From positions 2,852,001 through 2,916,000 of the forward strand of contig JAGTWJ010000003.1 of assembly GCA_020064725.1 (NCBI GenBank): 64,000 bases of DNA, given 5' to 3'. This document shows, one piece after another, positions 53,509-64,000 of the stretch (position 1 is the stretch's first letter; each line of letters starts with the position of its first letter). The stretch comes from Drechslerella dactyloides. Lineage: Eukaryota > Ascomycota > Orbiliomycetes > Orbiliales > Orbiliaceae. The notes beneath the pieces were generated by a model. It saw only the letters and a list, made by a program, of their open reading frames with translations, was not told where the DNA came from and did no database searches. The position numbers were made by a program, and so were the translations under genes.

Positions 53509-54999
53509 TGGTCAAAGGTATCGGCATAGCGTATTCGCTCAAGCCCTTATGGCCAAGTAGTGATATCGAGCCCGATGCCGGAAATATTCAGAGCGAGTAC
53601 CAAGTATGATTGATTTTGTTGGAGATAGAGAAAGAGAGTTTGTATGGCTGGTATCCAAGGTATTTTGTTGGCGTCTTTTTCAGCTCTCCTGCAGTAGCGA
53701 GTTGCTTGTGTAAATACATCTGCTTGCCTAGTATACTATGGATACTCATTTGACTAGTCTCGAGGCTAGATTGAATGAAATGACAAGAAGAAGCTAGAAG
53801 ATGGTGGTGAAGGAAGATGCGAGGTATCTCCATTGACACGAGCTTCCCTCGAGAATGATAGGCTCAGTCTGGCATGCGGTAGGGTATCTCTGGGAAAAGA
53901 TTCTGAACTGTCACGTATAGGTAAGTAGATCTTTATAGCATCATCATTATAAATTCTTTACTTGTTTTCTGATCATTTAATTTTGGATATTTCTTGAGCG
54001 CTCCCACCGTAGTTTTTCTTATTACACATTAATTGTCGAGACGGGTAATTTGCAAATGCCGATACTTCCCCGTTGGGTACCTGCTCCAGGCCGGCGCATT
54101 GCAGATATGTGTCCCTGCCAGGACTGTTTCCGATTTACACTTCCTGTGTCTAAGTCGAGAACCACTAGCGAAGCTCACTCCAGCTGAGGCGTCGTCGGTG
54201 CATGTGCATGTTGTTTGTGGTATTTTTTGCGCATGCATGCATGCCCGTTTGAACCTGTGCAGGGTTTCGAGGAGGATTACGAATGTCCTGCCCGACTGCC
54301 GGCGGCCGGCGCTTATATCCTTCCGGGCCCGGGCGATCCTGGTTACCCGGTTCGGTGGACCGGCAGCATTCTAGAATCCTGCCATTGAAATCGCCGGGGC
54401 GGTTTCTTGAATCCAGGGGACGGACTGGGCGGTCGGTAGATGGGGCCCGGCTGGGCCTTGGCTCGTGTTCGCGTGGTGCAGCTTCCAGAAGCGTCCGATC
54501 GAGCTAGACTTTCTGACCACAGCCGTCCAATTACACGGGCGCAGCGGACTGGGCGAAGACTGAATGAGGTGACGAAGCCTGCCTGCATGGTCGATGCTGT
54601 CGTTTCTGCCCGTTTGATTGCATTGCATCCAGCCAGGCGTCGGTTTCATGCTGTACCACCAACTGCAATTCCTGCGAACCCGAGCCACCTAATATTTTCC
54701 AAATTCTCGTTCTCCTTTGTCCGCCCCTCGCAATCAAACTATCGTCATCGTCGAGTTCCGACTTCTCTACAGCTTCTCGAAGAGACCCACACGCGACAGC
54801 GGGACGCAATAAGGGCTTTCAGCGAGGGCTTGGCGGCTCTGTCTGGTTCGTTTGCTTCCGGCCGGCCTGGTCGGATTCAGGAGTTCGCGAAAAGAACAGC
54901 TTGCCGCTCCACACACGCTGACACGTTCAATATCAACATCACGACCGCCTCACCAACCTCCATCGCGGCCTCGTGCCCACTCCTCCTCGCGTCACCTCG
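53509..54999. other. Intergenic region upstream of the TM9SF gene
   Basis: 1.5 kb with no gene. It is AT-rich at first; from about 54300 it becomes GC-rich, then pyrimidine-rich, as expected for promoter and 5' leader. A gcatgcatgcatgc palindrome lies near 54231-54244. Confidence 0.5.
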
Positions 55000-57199
55000 A
55001 TGAAGTCCCTCCAGCCGCCCGCGCTGGCGACCTTGCTCGCTCTCCCCTCCCTCGCCGCCGCCTTCTACCTCCCAGGAGTCGCGCCCACCGACTACAATGA
55101 GGGCGACAGGGTCTCTCTCAACGTCAACCGCCTCACGCCCGCCGTCGTCTCCTCCACCCAGCAGATCGAATCGTTAATATCCTACGACTACTACCATGAG
55201 TACTTTCACTTCTGCAAGCCCCCCGGAGGGCCTCAGAAGATCTCCGAGTCCCTCGGCTCAATCCTCTTCGGCGACCGCATCCTGACGTCCCCCTTCGAGC
55301 TCAAAATGGCCAAGAATGAGACCTGCAAGCTGCTCTGCCAGGAGAAGCACGACCAACGATCCGCCAAATTTACAAATACCCGCATCACCCAAGGCTACAA
55401 CCTCAACTGGCTGATCGATGGTCTCCCCGCTGCCACTCTAACGTCCCAGGTTGGCGATGACACCCTCTTCTACAGCCAGGGCTTCGCTCTCGGCGGCATC
55501 GCCGGCGCCGTGGGCACCAAGGATGCTCGACCTTTCCTCAACAACCACTACGACATCATTGTCGACTACCACCGCATCCCCGGCCGCACGGACAAGCCCT
55601 TCCGCGTCGTCGGCGTCGTCGTCCAGCCGTCGTCAAAGATGCAGAAAGTCTCTGGTGGAACGCCCAAAACGGCCGACTGCGGCAATGACACCCCGCTGTA
55701 TCTGAGCGAGAACTCGGAGACCGAGTTCGCGTACACCTACAGCGTGATCTGGATCGAGTCGCCAACGGCATGGGCCACCCGCTGGGACAAGTATCTGCAC
55801 GTGTTCGACCCGCGGATCCACTGGTTCTCGCTCGTCAACAGCGCGATTATCGTCATCTTCCTCACCGGTATGGTTAGCATGGTGCTCCTTAAAACGTTGC
55901 GGAAGGACATTGCGCGGTACAATCAGCTCGACCTCAATGAAGACGTGCAGGAGGACTCTGGTTGGAAATTGGTGCATGGGGACGTCTTCCGCCCGCCGAA
56001 GAATCCTATGCTGCTTAGTATCTTTCTCGGCAGCGGCGCCCAGATCTTCTTCATGACAGGCATCACAATCTGTAAGCTACTATTACGAGAAATTACCCAT
56101 TCTAGAGCTCGTCGGTGCAACTGACTAACGGGATTCGGTAGTATTCGCACTGCTCGGCTTCCTGTCGCCGTCTGGCCGCGGCAGCCTCGCAACGGCCATG
56201 ATCATCTTCTATACTCTCCTCGGCTTCGTCGGCGGATACGCCTCTGCGCGCGTCTACAAGTCCTTCGGCGGCGAGTCATGGAAGAAAAACATCTTGTTCA
56301 CGCCCATCTTCATCCCTGGCGTCGTCTTCGGCACTTTCTTCGTCCTCAACTTCTTCCTCATCTGGAAGGGCTCGTCTGGCGCCGTGCCGCTGTGGACAAT
56401 GGTCGCGCTCATCTCCATCTGGTTTGTGATTAGCTTGCCGCTCAGCTTTGCTGGTAGTTGGTTTGGCTTCAGGGCGGCGGTAAGTACTTTCTACGTATGT
56501 GATAACGGAAAACTGGACTAACGAGAATCCTAGGCCATCGAGGCACCGGTCCGCACGAATCAAATCCCGCGCCAGATCCCCGAGCAGGCCATGTACCTCA
56601 AGCCAATCCCAAGCATGCTCCTCGTCGGCATCCTCCCCTTCGGCGCGATCTTTGTCGAGCTGTACTTCATCATGTCGTCCATCTGGTTCCACCGCGTCTA
56701 CTACATGTTCGGCTTCCTCTTCGTCTGCTACGGAATTATGGTCAGCAACAGCCCTTCAAACCTCTTATGTTGAAGTATTTGGTGCTAACTTTACCACGTT
56801 GGTCAGATTATCACATGCTCGACCGTTACGATTCTTATGATTTACTTCCTGCTATGCAGTGAGAACTACCACTGGCACTGGCGCGCATTCTTCATCTCGG
56901 GCGCGAGCGCGTTTTACGTGCTGCTCAACGCATTCATCTACTGGCTCAGCAAGCTGAGTCTCGGCGGGCTTGCCAGCAACGTGCTGTACCTCGGATACAG
57001 TGTGCTGATTGCGTTCCTATTCTTCATCCTGACGGGTACGTGCATTCTCCTCCACTCCGCTCCATTCTAATCGCTATAAAACGTCAACTGGGCGGGCGAA
57101 AGAGGAGTATCTGGCTAACGGCTGTGGATAGGCACTATTGGATTCTTCTCGAGCTGGTTCTTCGTGAAAAAGATATACGCGAGCATCAAGATCGATTAA
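55000..57199 (+). CDS. Transmembrane 9 superfamily (EMP70) protein
   Basis: Nine-span endosomal/Golgi membrane protein involved in sorting of membrane cargo. Five exons: 55000-56071, 56142-56479, 56534-56740, 56807-57035, 57132-57199; introns of 70, 54, 66 and 96 bp; sum 1914 nt, 637 residues, the family length. A signal peptide (about 1-22) ends before FYLPGVAPTDYNEGDRV, the TM9SF hallmark. A large lumenal domain contains YDYYHEYFHFC, NLGSILFGDR-type (ESLGSILFGDRI) and NWLIDGLPAA segments. The first span is about 285-305 (WFSLVNSAIIVIFLTGMVSMVLL), then GWKLVHGDVFRPP, then eight more spans. The C-terminus KKIYASIKID has the KxD Golgi-retention/COPI signal. The GTG upstream at 54973 is not used. 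Likely an ordinary housekeeping gene within an accessory region. Confidence 0.95.
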
Positions 57200-60100
57200 A
57201 GTACCACCCCACATCCCACTCTCGAACGTCGATATGATCAGCGGCAACAACGGCTGGGGACACGGGGTGCTGGCGCCGTTAGCCATAAGATTGCGGGTGT
57301 GTCGGGATGGCAAATCTCGGTAATTCGGACGATATATAGCGAGCGGACGGCACGACAATATAAAAATTGGATATTTGGGAAAAGAAATCATCTCGACCGC
57401 GTGATGGGAGCGGGGTGGATTGGTTATGCTGGTATCACATTACTATTCTCTGTCTGGTGGGGGGTTGGTTTTTACGTTACGCGCATACGACGTATCTGTC
57501 TGTCTGTCTCTGTTTGTCATGTAGCTGCTGTTGGATTGGAAGTTCCTTCTCGACGTATGTTACGTATTCCTTGTTGGTTGCTGGTACTAGATCGGGGTCT
57601 GTCTTATTTATCGTTATTTTCACCTTTCTATTTCTACCTTTTTCTTCTTTCTCTTTCTTCTTTTTACCTTTGGCTGGTGGTGAATGGCTTTTGATAGTTT
57701 TTTCTCGGCGGGGTATGTTGTTACTTTCGTGTATTATGATTCAAGTTATTTTAAATTTTGGCTGGTTGGTCTCGAGTTATCTACATCTTTCAGTACAGGT
57801 TGCAGTCTGGTAAGTTTAGACATTGTTGTGACTACCATTCTATCGATGTTCGTGAGAGAGTAATCATTGTTGATGGCTTTCATACCTACTTAGGTGATTG
57901 GTGTCTTGAACTTTCTAGCTTTCGGCGAAATAACTATCCCCTATATGACTACTTGTACGCACGTAAGGATACTTTACGCCCGTACTCTTCGTGTTCCGCG
58001 CGATGGTGTATCCTTCAGCGGTTGAGAGCCCTACATAAGTGGTGATCGTGGGCATGAGAATATCTGACAAGTGGTGAACTTGCTAGACAGACAAAAAAGG
58101 TGTCAACACGCCATCATTATTTTGTCAAAAATTATAACAACCGGTCTTTGCAGCGGCCGAGCTAGGAAAGTCTGCCTCAGACTGATAACAACTGCGGAAG
58201 TTTCGTGTATGATACAGAAATATTAATGAAGAACCTCCTACGAATATTTTATAAACTATCCTACCTTCATATCTTCTGGTACCTGTCGCTATCTATAGCA
58301 TACGGATCCTCCTGTTCACACCACCGGCGTCCTCATCGCCGTCAAAGTCGCCCATCCTGCATCGCAACCGTCGTCACGCTTGGAGGAAGCACTTCAAGCT
58401 TTCGCCTTGCTGTAATCGAAACCAACCAAACGAAGATGCAGTGCGCATACCCGCTCCTCCGAGCTCCCGTCGGCTGCTTGACATGACAGCCTCACACCTT
58501 AAGGTCCTTCACCGCTTCATCCTCTCCTCGACGACGCGTCACGAGCAAAGAAAACTGGAGGAGGATATTATCGCTGCCTAGGGGATCCGACGGGTCTATC
58601 AGTCTGCTCGAGGCTCTGCTCGCTATATTTTGATGTTGACCGCATATGCTACAGAGATTCAACCGGATGGCTATTGATGCGTTCGTGATCTGGGTCAACC
58701 TTCCCGGAAAGCTTTCGTCTTCTCTAACTGTCCATTTACCGTTTCGTTCCCTCCTTGTGCCACCTTGGGCTGAGACTCAGCTTTCGACCAATACACAATG
58801 CTGCTTATATTGAGCGCTTGGGTGATGAATTCTTGGGACCTGATACGACGTCAACGAGCCAGTCGACGACAATGGATTCCGTGACGCCATTTTGAACGCG
58901 AACCCCTCACCGCTTACGTGCACAAGAACTCCGCTACGAAAACCAGAAACGAAATTTGTGCGTTGATCGTGAGGTGTGATCGAAGGTGTGGTTGTATACT
59001 ATGGAGTGGGATCTGGATATCTCAATATCGTCCTCACGCCGTATGTACGCGACGATGTTTTACCGCCCGTAGCAACATTACTAGTATAACCAGATTGATA
59101 GAGAAGCTGGTCACCGATGTTGTTGCCATCCATCAAAATACTAGTAGAGCTGGGTTTGAGGGTCTATTGCGACTGAGGCGAACAGGATAGACGTAAGTCA
59201 ATTTCATATGCTAGTCGTTATCATTCTTACTAACGTGTTTCATGGTATGCATCAGCGGCTTGTCAAAGTGATTTGAGACAGTTACGGCTTCCGGAGCATG
59301 GAAAAGCGAATCGACACTGCGGCAACGTAGTGATTTCTTGCAATCTTCTTCGATGAGGCTCTCCGCGATGCCTAGGTAGAGGAGCTCTACGAGCGTCTGC
59401 CCATGGCCGGTATTATTCGGACGAAGGTCATCGCACAGCAACTGAGCTGTGTTTGCGGAAACAAGACTTTTACAAATCAGAGAGAACGTTTATGGCATGC
59501 AACGGAAAATGGACGGTGTTGGCAAGGCATTTCATTGAGTTGACGGTCAAGGAGGAACCGTTCGTCTAGAACCGATCGAGTATGCTGTGGGCGTATGTGG
59601 AATATAGGCCACATACATAAACGAGGAGTAGGGCTTCGCTTTCCTGACTGCTGATATTGTTTCGAGCCGTCATTCTGAGCCTTTGCTGTCATTTTTGGGG
59701 GGACTCTGATTTCGAGCTTTGCACCTCAGCGCAACAAAGTCAATCTTTTCCCAACTGGATTTGGAGACGGAATGAGGGCGCTGGGGGCTAGACTAACGGA
59801 ACCGCAAAGGTTGAGGGCTCAGTTGACGGCAATACGCGCTGCAGAGGCAGCAGGCGCTGCGACGTCCTCGGGGACGAATCGGAGCTGATGTTGCCGTGTT
59901 CTGGCATTGTATCAACCATTACTCGAAGACTCGAACTTTAATGACAACTTTGCGGAAATTTCAGCTGGGAAGAATAGGGGAATAGGCGGCCCGATGGCCA
60001 CAGACCAAAACGAGGAGGGAATGGGCCTCGTTTTTTATACGTTGGTCTGGCTGGACCCAGAATGTCACGAGGTTTATACAGCCACAATAGTCTTAATTCG

Positions 60101-60898
60101 GGAAGTGGACGTTCAACCTCAATCGACGTTCGTGACGCTGTCATATAGTATGTTATTATGTAGGAAGCAGAAACTATTTCTCTGATCCATCTTGTCTACA
60201 AGCAGAAGCTAAGCCCCATAGATTTAGTATAACTATATAGATCGTGGGCACCGCCGTCGCCTTGTGGCCCGTGGAAGCCCCCGGCACGCTCGCGTTCGTC
60301 GACCATTACTGCGATGCCAACGTCGGTCCGGAAGATTCCCGGGACGAAGACAATGGCCCCCGGCGCAACGGTCGTCGCGGCGCCCGCGACGTACATGTAC
60401 AACGCTGCGTCGGCGAGCACGAGGAGCGCGGGGCGGACAACTGGGCGGACGACGCGATCAGCCACCCAGACGCACCAAACAAAAAGAGCCCTGGCAAGTG
60501 GCGCCGGGTTTAAATTGTTTAATGATGACCGATATAAAGGGTAATATATTCCAGGATTTTAGGATAGCTAACATATCCGCATAGCATAATACTTTTTCCA
60601 AACTTAACAGGATTGGAATTGATAAAATTGCTGGTCCGCAAGGGTGCGCAGCTACGATTCGGCAGCTTTAAGAAACGAGGGTGCTGTCTGCGCGATTTCA
60701 GTCTGACTTGATGGGCTGCTCATGAGTACAGAGTGGGCGTGCGTCCAAGTAACTTTGATCGCGGCTGACTAGGGTCTGCGGCTGGGTAGCAGCTGGTGGA
60801 TGGAGCATGGCCGTTGTCAAGCGACGGACATGCCTGCGAGGTCGGGTGGCCTTTATCTTTTATTAGTTGGTTTAAACTATAGTAAGAGGAGTCTTGGA

Positions 60899-61740
60899 CT
60901 ACTCACGGGATTTGTACCCGAATGGAGCCTTTTCGTGCAATTCTCCTTCGATTAGGAAACTGATCCCGATATCCCCTCGTCGTCGGTCACTTCTACCTCT
61001 GTATAGTCCGGAGAGGAAAACGACGATCTGGCGTCCTCGTAATCTGAGTTCGAGTCCTCCTCTTCCTTTTCCTTTTCCTTCGCCTTCCTTTCCTTCTTGT
61101 TTCTTCCTGAGGTCGTCCCAAAAGGCTTTGCTCTCCTCAGCCTTTATCTTCTGCCTCACCTTATAGTTATCACGGTCCTCCTTCTGCCCGAGGGATCTCT
61201 CGTGAATCGCAGCTAGGCGCTCGTTTGTCGAATTGATGTGGGCGAGTCGGCGCTCTTTATCAGCTTGCTTAGCTGCGGCCTCTTTCTTCTCAGACCATTA
61301 CGTAGGGATACATTTCGAGGCTGCTGTCCTGCCTAGGTGCAGTGGGGAATCGACGAGGGTGCCGTATCATTCCGGGCTTAGGTTTTAGGACTTAACACCA
61401 GCGGCTATATATCTTTGTTGCTGAGATTTGTGTAGCGTATATAAGCCCAGTTTTCTGATTCGAAATCTGGAAAGGGCACATTAGCACCATGCAAGTTTTT
61501 TGCCGTTGCAAACTTGGCATACTCCGTGGCGTCTAACGCGTCAGATCTCATGCCCTCGGCGAACTTTTGGATTGCGTTGGATGTGTCGTTATCGGGCTCC
61601 AACTTTCTAGGGTTCTTTGTTATCATCTAGGTCTCTGATTCCACCTAAGTACTTAGATAGTGGTGCTCGCGCCCGATACGGCTTGTGCTTAAGTTCAAAG
61701 TCGATACAGTGTTCAATCAAGTCTGTCGCCTCCAGGTCTC
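60899..61740 (-). pseudogene. Broken coding-like remnant, Lys/Glu-rich
   Basis: Three adjoining minus-strand pieces in different frames. About 61620-61735 includes DLIEHCIDFELKHKPYRARA. 61405-61626 is a 73-residue frame (RKLEPDNDTSNAIQKFAEGM). About 60899-61300 is an open frame rich in Lys/Glu/Arg (EKKEAAAKQADKERRLAHIN; SKAFWDDLRKKQEGKEGEG) without any ATG. Order and strand agree, so they may be one decayed gene. The first piece faintly recalls the entry to Metaviridae reverse transcriptases, but no catalytic motif follows. Identity unknown. Confidence 0.3.
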
Positions 61741-62778
61741 GGAGCGATCATGCAGGGCACTCTCGCCATGTGTGCAGTCGTCTCGCCCGTCGCTTATGGC
61801 CATCAATTAGGTGTTCGCCTATCTCGATCCGCGTCGTCTAGGTGTATATCCTCCTTTGGAGATGGATACCGGCATGTTGGAGATGTTCCTGTACCCCACT
61901 GCCTTGGTGGACTTGACAAGGGGGTGGCTGTATACATGTATATTTCATTGTCGCAATCGAAAGTAGGATGGCGTTAATGATACTTCGGCAGTCGTATCCA
62001 TAGGTCCGAATGGAGGGTAAACTTTTGACCCTCTACTCAGTCTTTGTTTTGATCGTGCGGGGTCGATTTCAAATTACTCGCCGTAAACTGGATGAGTAGC
62101 CTGGTATTCTCTGGACTGATGCTTGCAAAATCTTTGCGAAAGCCATCTTTCGGTAACAGTTTTGAAAAGTGGTATACCAAGCTTGCTCAGCCGACTTCCT
62201 CATCCTGATGAATAGACCGACTTTTACGTTTGTTGTATCTGTGCTGCAGGCGTACGTCACGTCTATGGGTCGCATGTTATCCCCGAAGGCGGTTGGGAAC
62301 GTGCTCGTCGCCGACTCTCTTCAATATCAACGGAGATCTGATGCCAAGTTGCGGGATCCATGCAATACGGCTCATCAGAATCTTCGAATTTGTGCTGTCT
62401 AGCAGTTCTACCAAGGAAAACATCCCGCGCCAGTGGTCGAACATGATTCCCGCAATATTCGGGAATATACATATATATTTATTTTGCCAGTGGTAGTCGC
62501 AGAGCATCCAGAGTTCTCGTGGTTCTGTTCCCACGTTGCCAGTCATATATATCATTTTAGACGTATTCGCGTGGCCACTCTGTCCGTTCGTACATTCGGC
62601 GGATATCTCAGTGGAATTGTGCATGTATCTTCTAGAACTGTGAGCTGGGATATAGATACTGTAGATTTCCGCCAGTTTTGGATGAATTTCTCGTGGAAGT
62701 GAAGACGACGGTAGCATGTGATACGTGTCGTAAAGACTCGCCCGTTCTGTCGAAGATACATATGTGCGGGGACGTGTC

Positions 62779-62792
62779 GTCTCGTAAACCAA
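62779..62792 (+). repeat. Diverged copy of dispersed GTCTCG motif
   Basis: GTCTCGTAAACCAA, left arm only, with the terminal AGAC changed. Confidence 0.45.
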
Positions 62793-63096
62793 ATGTTAAA
62801 CCCTTCCTTGCCGCGAGCAATGTGAACCCATGACGATTCGTCGAAAGTTGGCGCCCGATTTAGGCTGCATGGTAGACGCGTATGCCCTCTCCCTAGTGGC
62901 TGAGTCATCTCAAGGTAGTATTATATAGGGACTTAAGGCATATAGCGTTTGTTCAGCGGCTTCCATTGACATTATATATATGACACAGAGCTAGAGTCAT
63001 AAGAGGCGGAGATGGGGTGCCAGGTAACCTGATCTTAAACCTCTCCAAATGATCCGGACTCATCGAATGATCATGTTGACATCGTCAAAATTGAAC

Positions 63097-63759
63097 TTAG
63101 TTAGATGGATATATAGCCCATAATGTCGTACGCTTCCTAATTGTGATGACAACCTTTTGCGTTTCGTTTGCAGACTCTAGAGCGTCTTTGATCTTGAGAA
63201 GGACGTCGGGCCCCATGAAGTCCCACGCCATGTGCATCAACCTGTCCGCGAGATTGGGATCAATCTCTACCGACCATAAGTTATGAGCGCATTGTGATAT
63301 CGTAGCGTGGAGACGACGGTTTGTGAAATGCTTCATGAATGAGAATATGTTGATGTGGGTGGTATCGGCATGAGCCAGAAGGCTGGCTATTAGCTTTGCT
63401 TGTTGTTTTATTAGTATATATATCGCGGGCGGGTTGATATGCGGCCTTACAAGTCTCAGTCCGAGAGTAGGTTGTAAGATAGAGATTATGGTTTGGACCC
63501 TTTCAAGAAATGGCTCCAAAGTCCTGTAGTATGTGTTCTGCTTGTCCGTTATTCTGTCTGCACCTTCAGGACCATACAGTTCAAGGTAGAAGAACCCTAT
63601 GTCGCGAGGTTTTAAGTTGCCTGCTCCAGCGGGACCTTGAGGGCCTGGAGGGCCTGGGTTTCCGTTCGGGCCTGGATTGCCTGGATTGTCCTTTTGTATT
63701 CCAGGTCAAAATTGTATATAACCTTCGGAAGTGTATTTCATCGAGGTGGAAGTAATCAT
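63097..63759 (-). CDS. Collagen-like Gly-X-Y repeat protein
   Basis: Proposed exons 63723-63759 and 63097-63680, joined over a 42-bp intron (gttata...ttttgac...tccag) that removes an in-frame TGA; sum 621 nt, 206 residues. After a short Ser/Thr-rich start (MITSTSMKYTSEG) comes an unbroken run of seven or eight triplets with Gly in every third place and Pro-rich X/Y positions (NPGPNGNPGPPGPQGPAGAG), the collagen triple-helix pattern. The remaining 170 residues are a mostly helical domain (YYRTLEPFLERVQTIISIL; KQQAKLIASLLAHADTTHIN; NLADRLMHMAWDFMGPDVLLKIKDAL) that I do not recognise. No signal peptide is visible. The 3' exon is convincing; the 5' exon is tentative, and further upstream exons beyond 63.76 kb are possible. 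Confidence 0.5.
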
Positions 63760-64000
63760 CTGATGAAGTTACGGTGTTAGGATCCTGAATATCTTTGCTT
63801 CTGATCGAACATCGCTTCCTTGGGCGGAACCATATCTGTAGAATGTTCTGTGGTGTCATAGGAGACCCAAGTAGCTTTGTATTCCATGGATCCCGAACTA
63901 CATGTCTCAGTAGCTAGTCGTTCGTCGGCTTGCCTTTGGTTTTGCCAGGGCGTTACTGCGCAAATTGAACATAATTGGCTTGTCATATTGCCATCGCACC

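Larger units (their letters stand above)
57200..63096. other. 5.9-kb gene-poor region with decayed coding-like patches
   Basis: No intact gene. 57.2-58.1 kb is T-rich 3' flank of the TM9SF gene with a (gtct) microsatellite near 57494-57510. A stop-free frame at about 59662-59887 (+) ends in MRALGARLTEPQRLRAQ...; a GC-rich island lies at 60243-60512; a charged, ATG-less open frame is at about 60899-61300 (-); and open pieces at 61405-61626 (-) and about 61620-61735 (-) adjoin in different frames. These look like remnants of one or more old genes or elements. Confidence 0.45.

Noticed and set aside
57299..57813. Hydrophobic plus-strand frames downstream of TM9SF
   Set aside because: They lie in a T-rich 3' flank with microsatellites; the Leu/Phe/Ser-rich composition follows from T-richness.
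1..64000. CRISPR arrays, bacterial operons, riboswitches
   Set aside because: Intron-containing eukaryotic genes throughout; no direct-repeat/spacer array and no bacterial features were seen.

Overview
The window looks like nuclear DNA of a filamentous ascomycete (Pezizomycotina). Genes carry short GT-AG introns of about 42-171 bp, usually with a gctaac/gctgac-like branch site. They encode fungal Mediator, TFIIIC, allantoicase, an AA9 LPMO with CBM1, and a P450. The species cannot be told from the sequence. All exon models were made by eye from splice sites and frame continuity; in the well-supported genes the exon lengths sum to whole codons.

Region 1, about 1-28 kb, is mostly conserved housekeeping genes, with one gene-free gap at 7.3-12.6 kb. 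In order: the tail of an unidentified gene, MED4 (-), an NCS-1/frequenin calcium sensor (+), an OTT_1508-like deaminase-fold protein (+), a hypothetical protein (-), allantoicase (-), a multi-pass membrane protein (-), a KxDL/KXD1 protein (+), an RGG-rich protein (-), and a TFIIIC subunit with a C-terminal zinc finger (+), head-to-head with the RGG gene.

Region 2, about 28-64 kb, is looser, AT-richer in places and accessory in character. It has two secreted or surface proteins, a mitochondrial-type helical protein, a PD-(D/E)XK nuclease-kinase fusion, an AA9-CBM1 LPMO, relics of mobile DNA, a P450, an arrestin-like protein, a Crinkler/RHS-type P-loop NTPase with a broken 5' part, one conserved TM9SF gene and, at the right edge, a collagen-like protein.

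The most unusual item is a tandem array of four small minus-strand genes at 49.27-50.97 kb. Each begins with the same nine residues, MPCSAHPPP, written with different synonymous codons, followed by a diverged but alignable helical segment. I do not recognise the family. A second unusual item is a short foldback element with arms GTCTCGYAARCC/GGYTTGCGAGAC. It recurs at ten intergenic sites across the window and at none inside a called gene.

Functionally the left half covers transcription (MED4, TFIIIC), calcium signalling (NCS-1), endolysosomal trafficking (KXD1) and purine-nitrogen use (allantoicase). The right half looks like niche- or conflict-related content: secreted proteins, an LPMO, effector-type nuclease/kinase and NTPase proteins, and the small-gene array.
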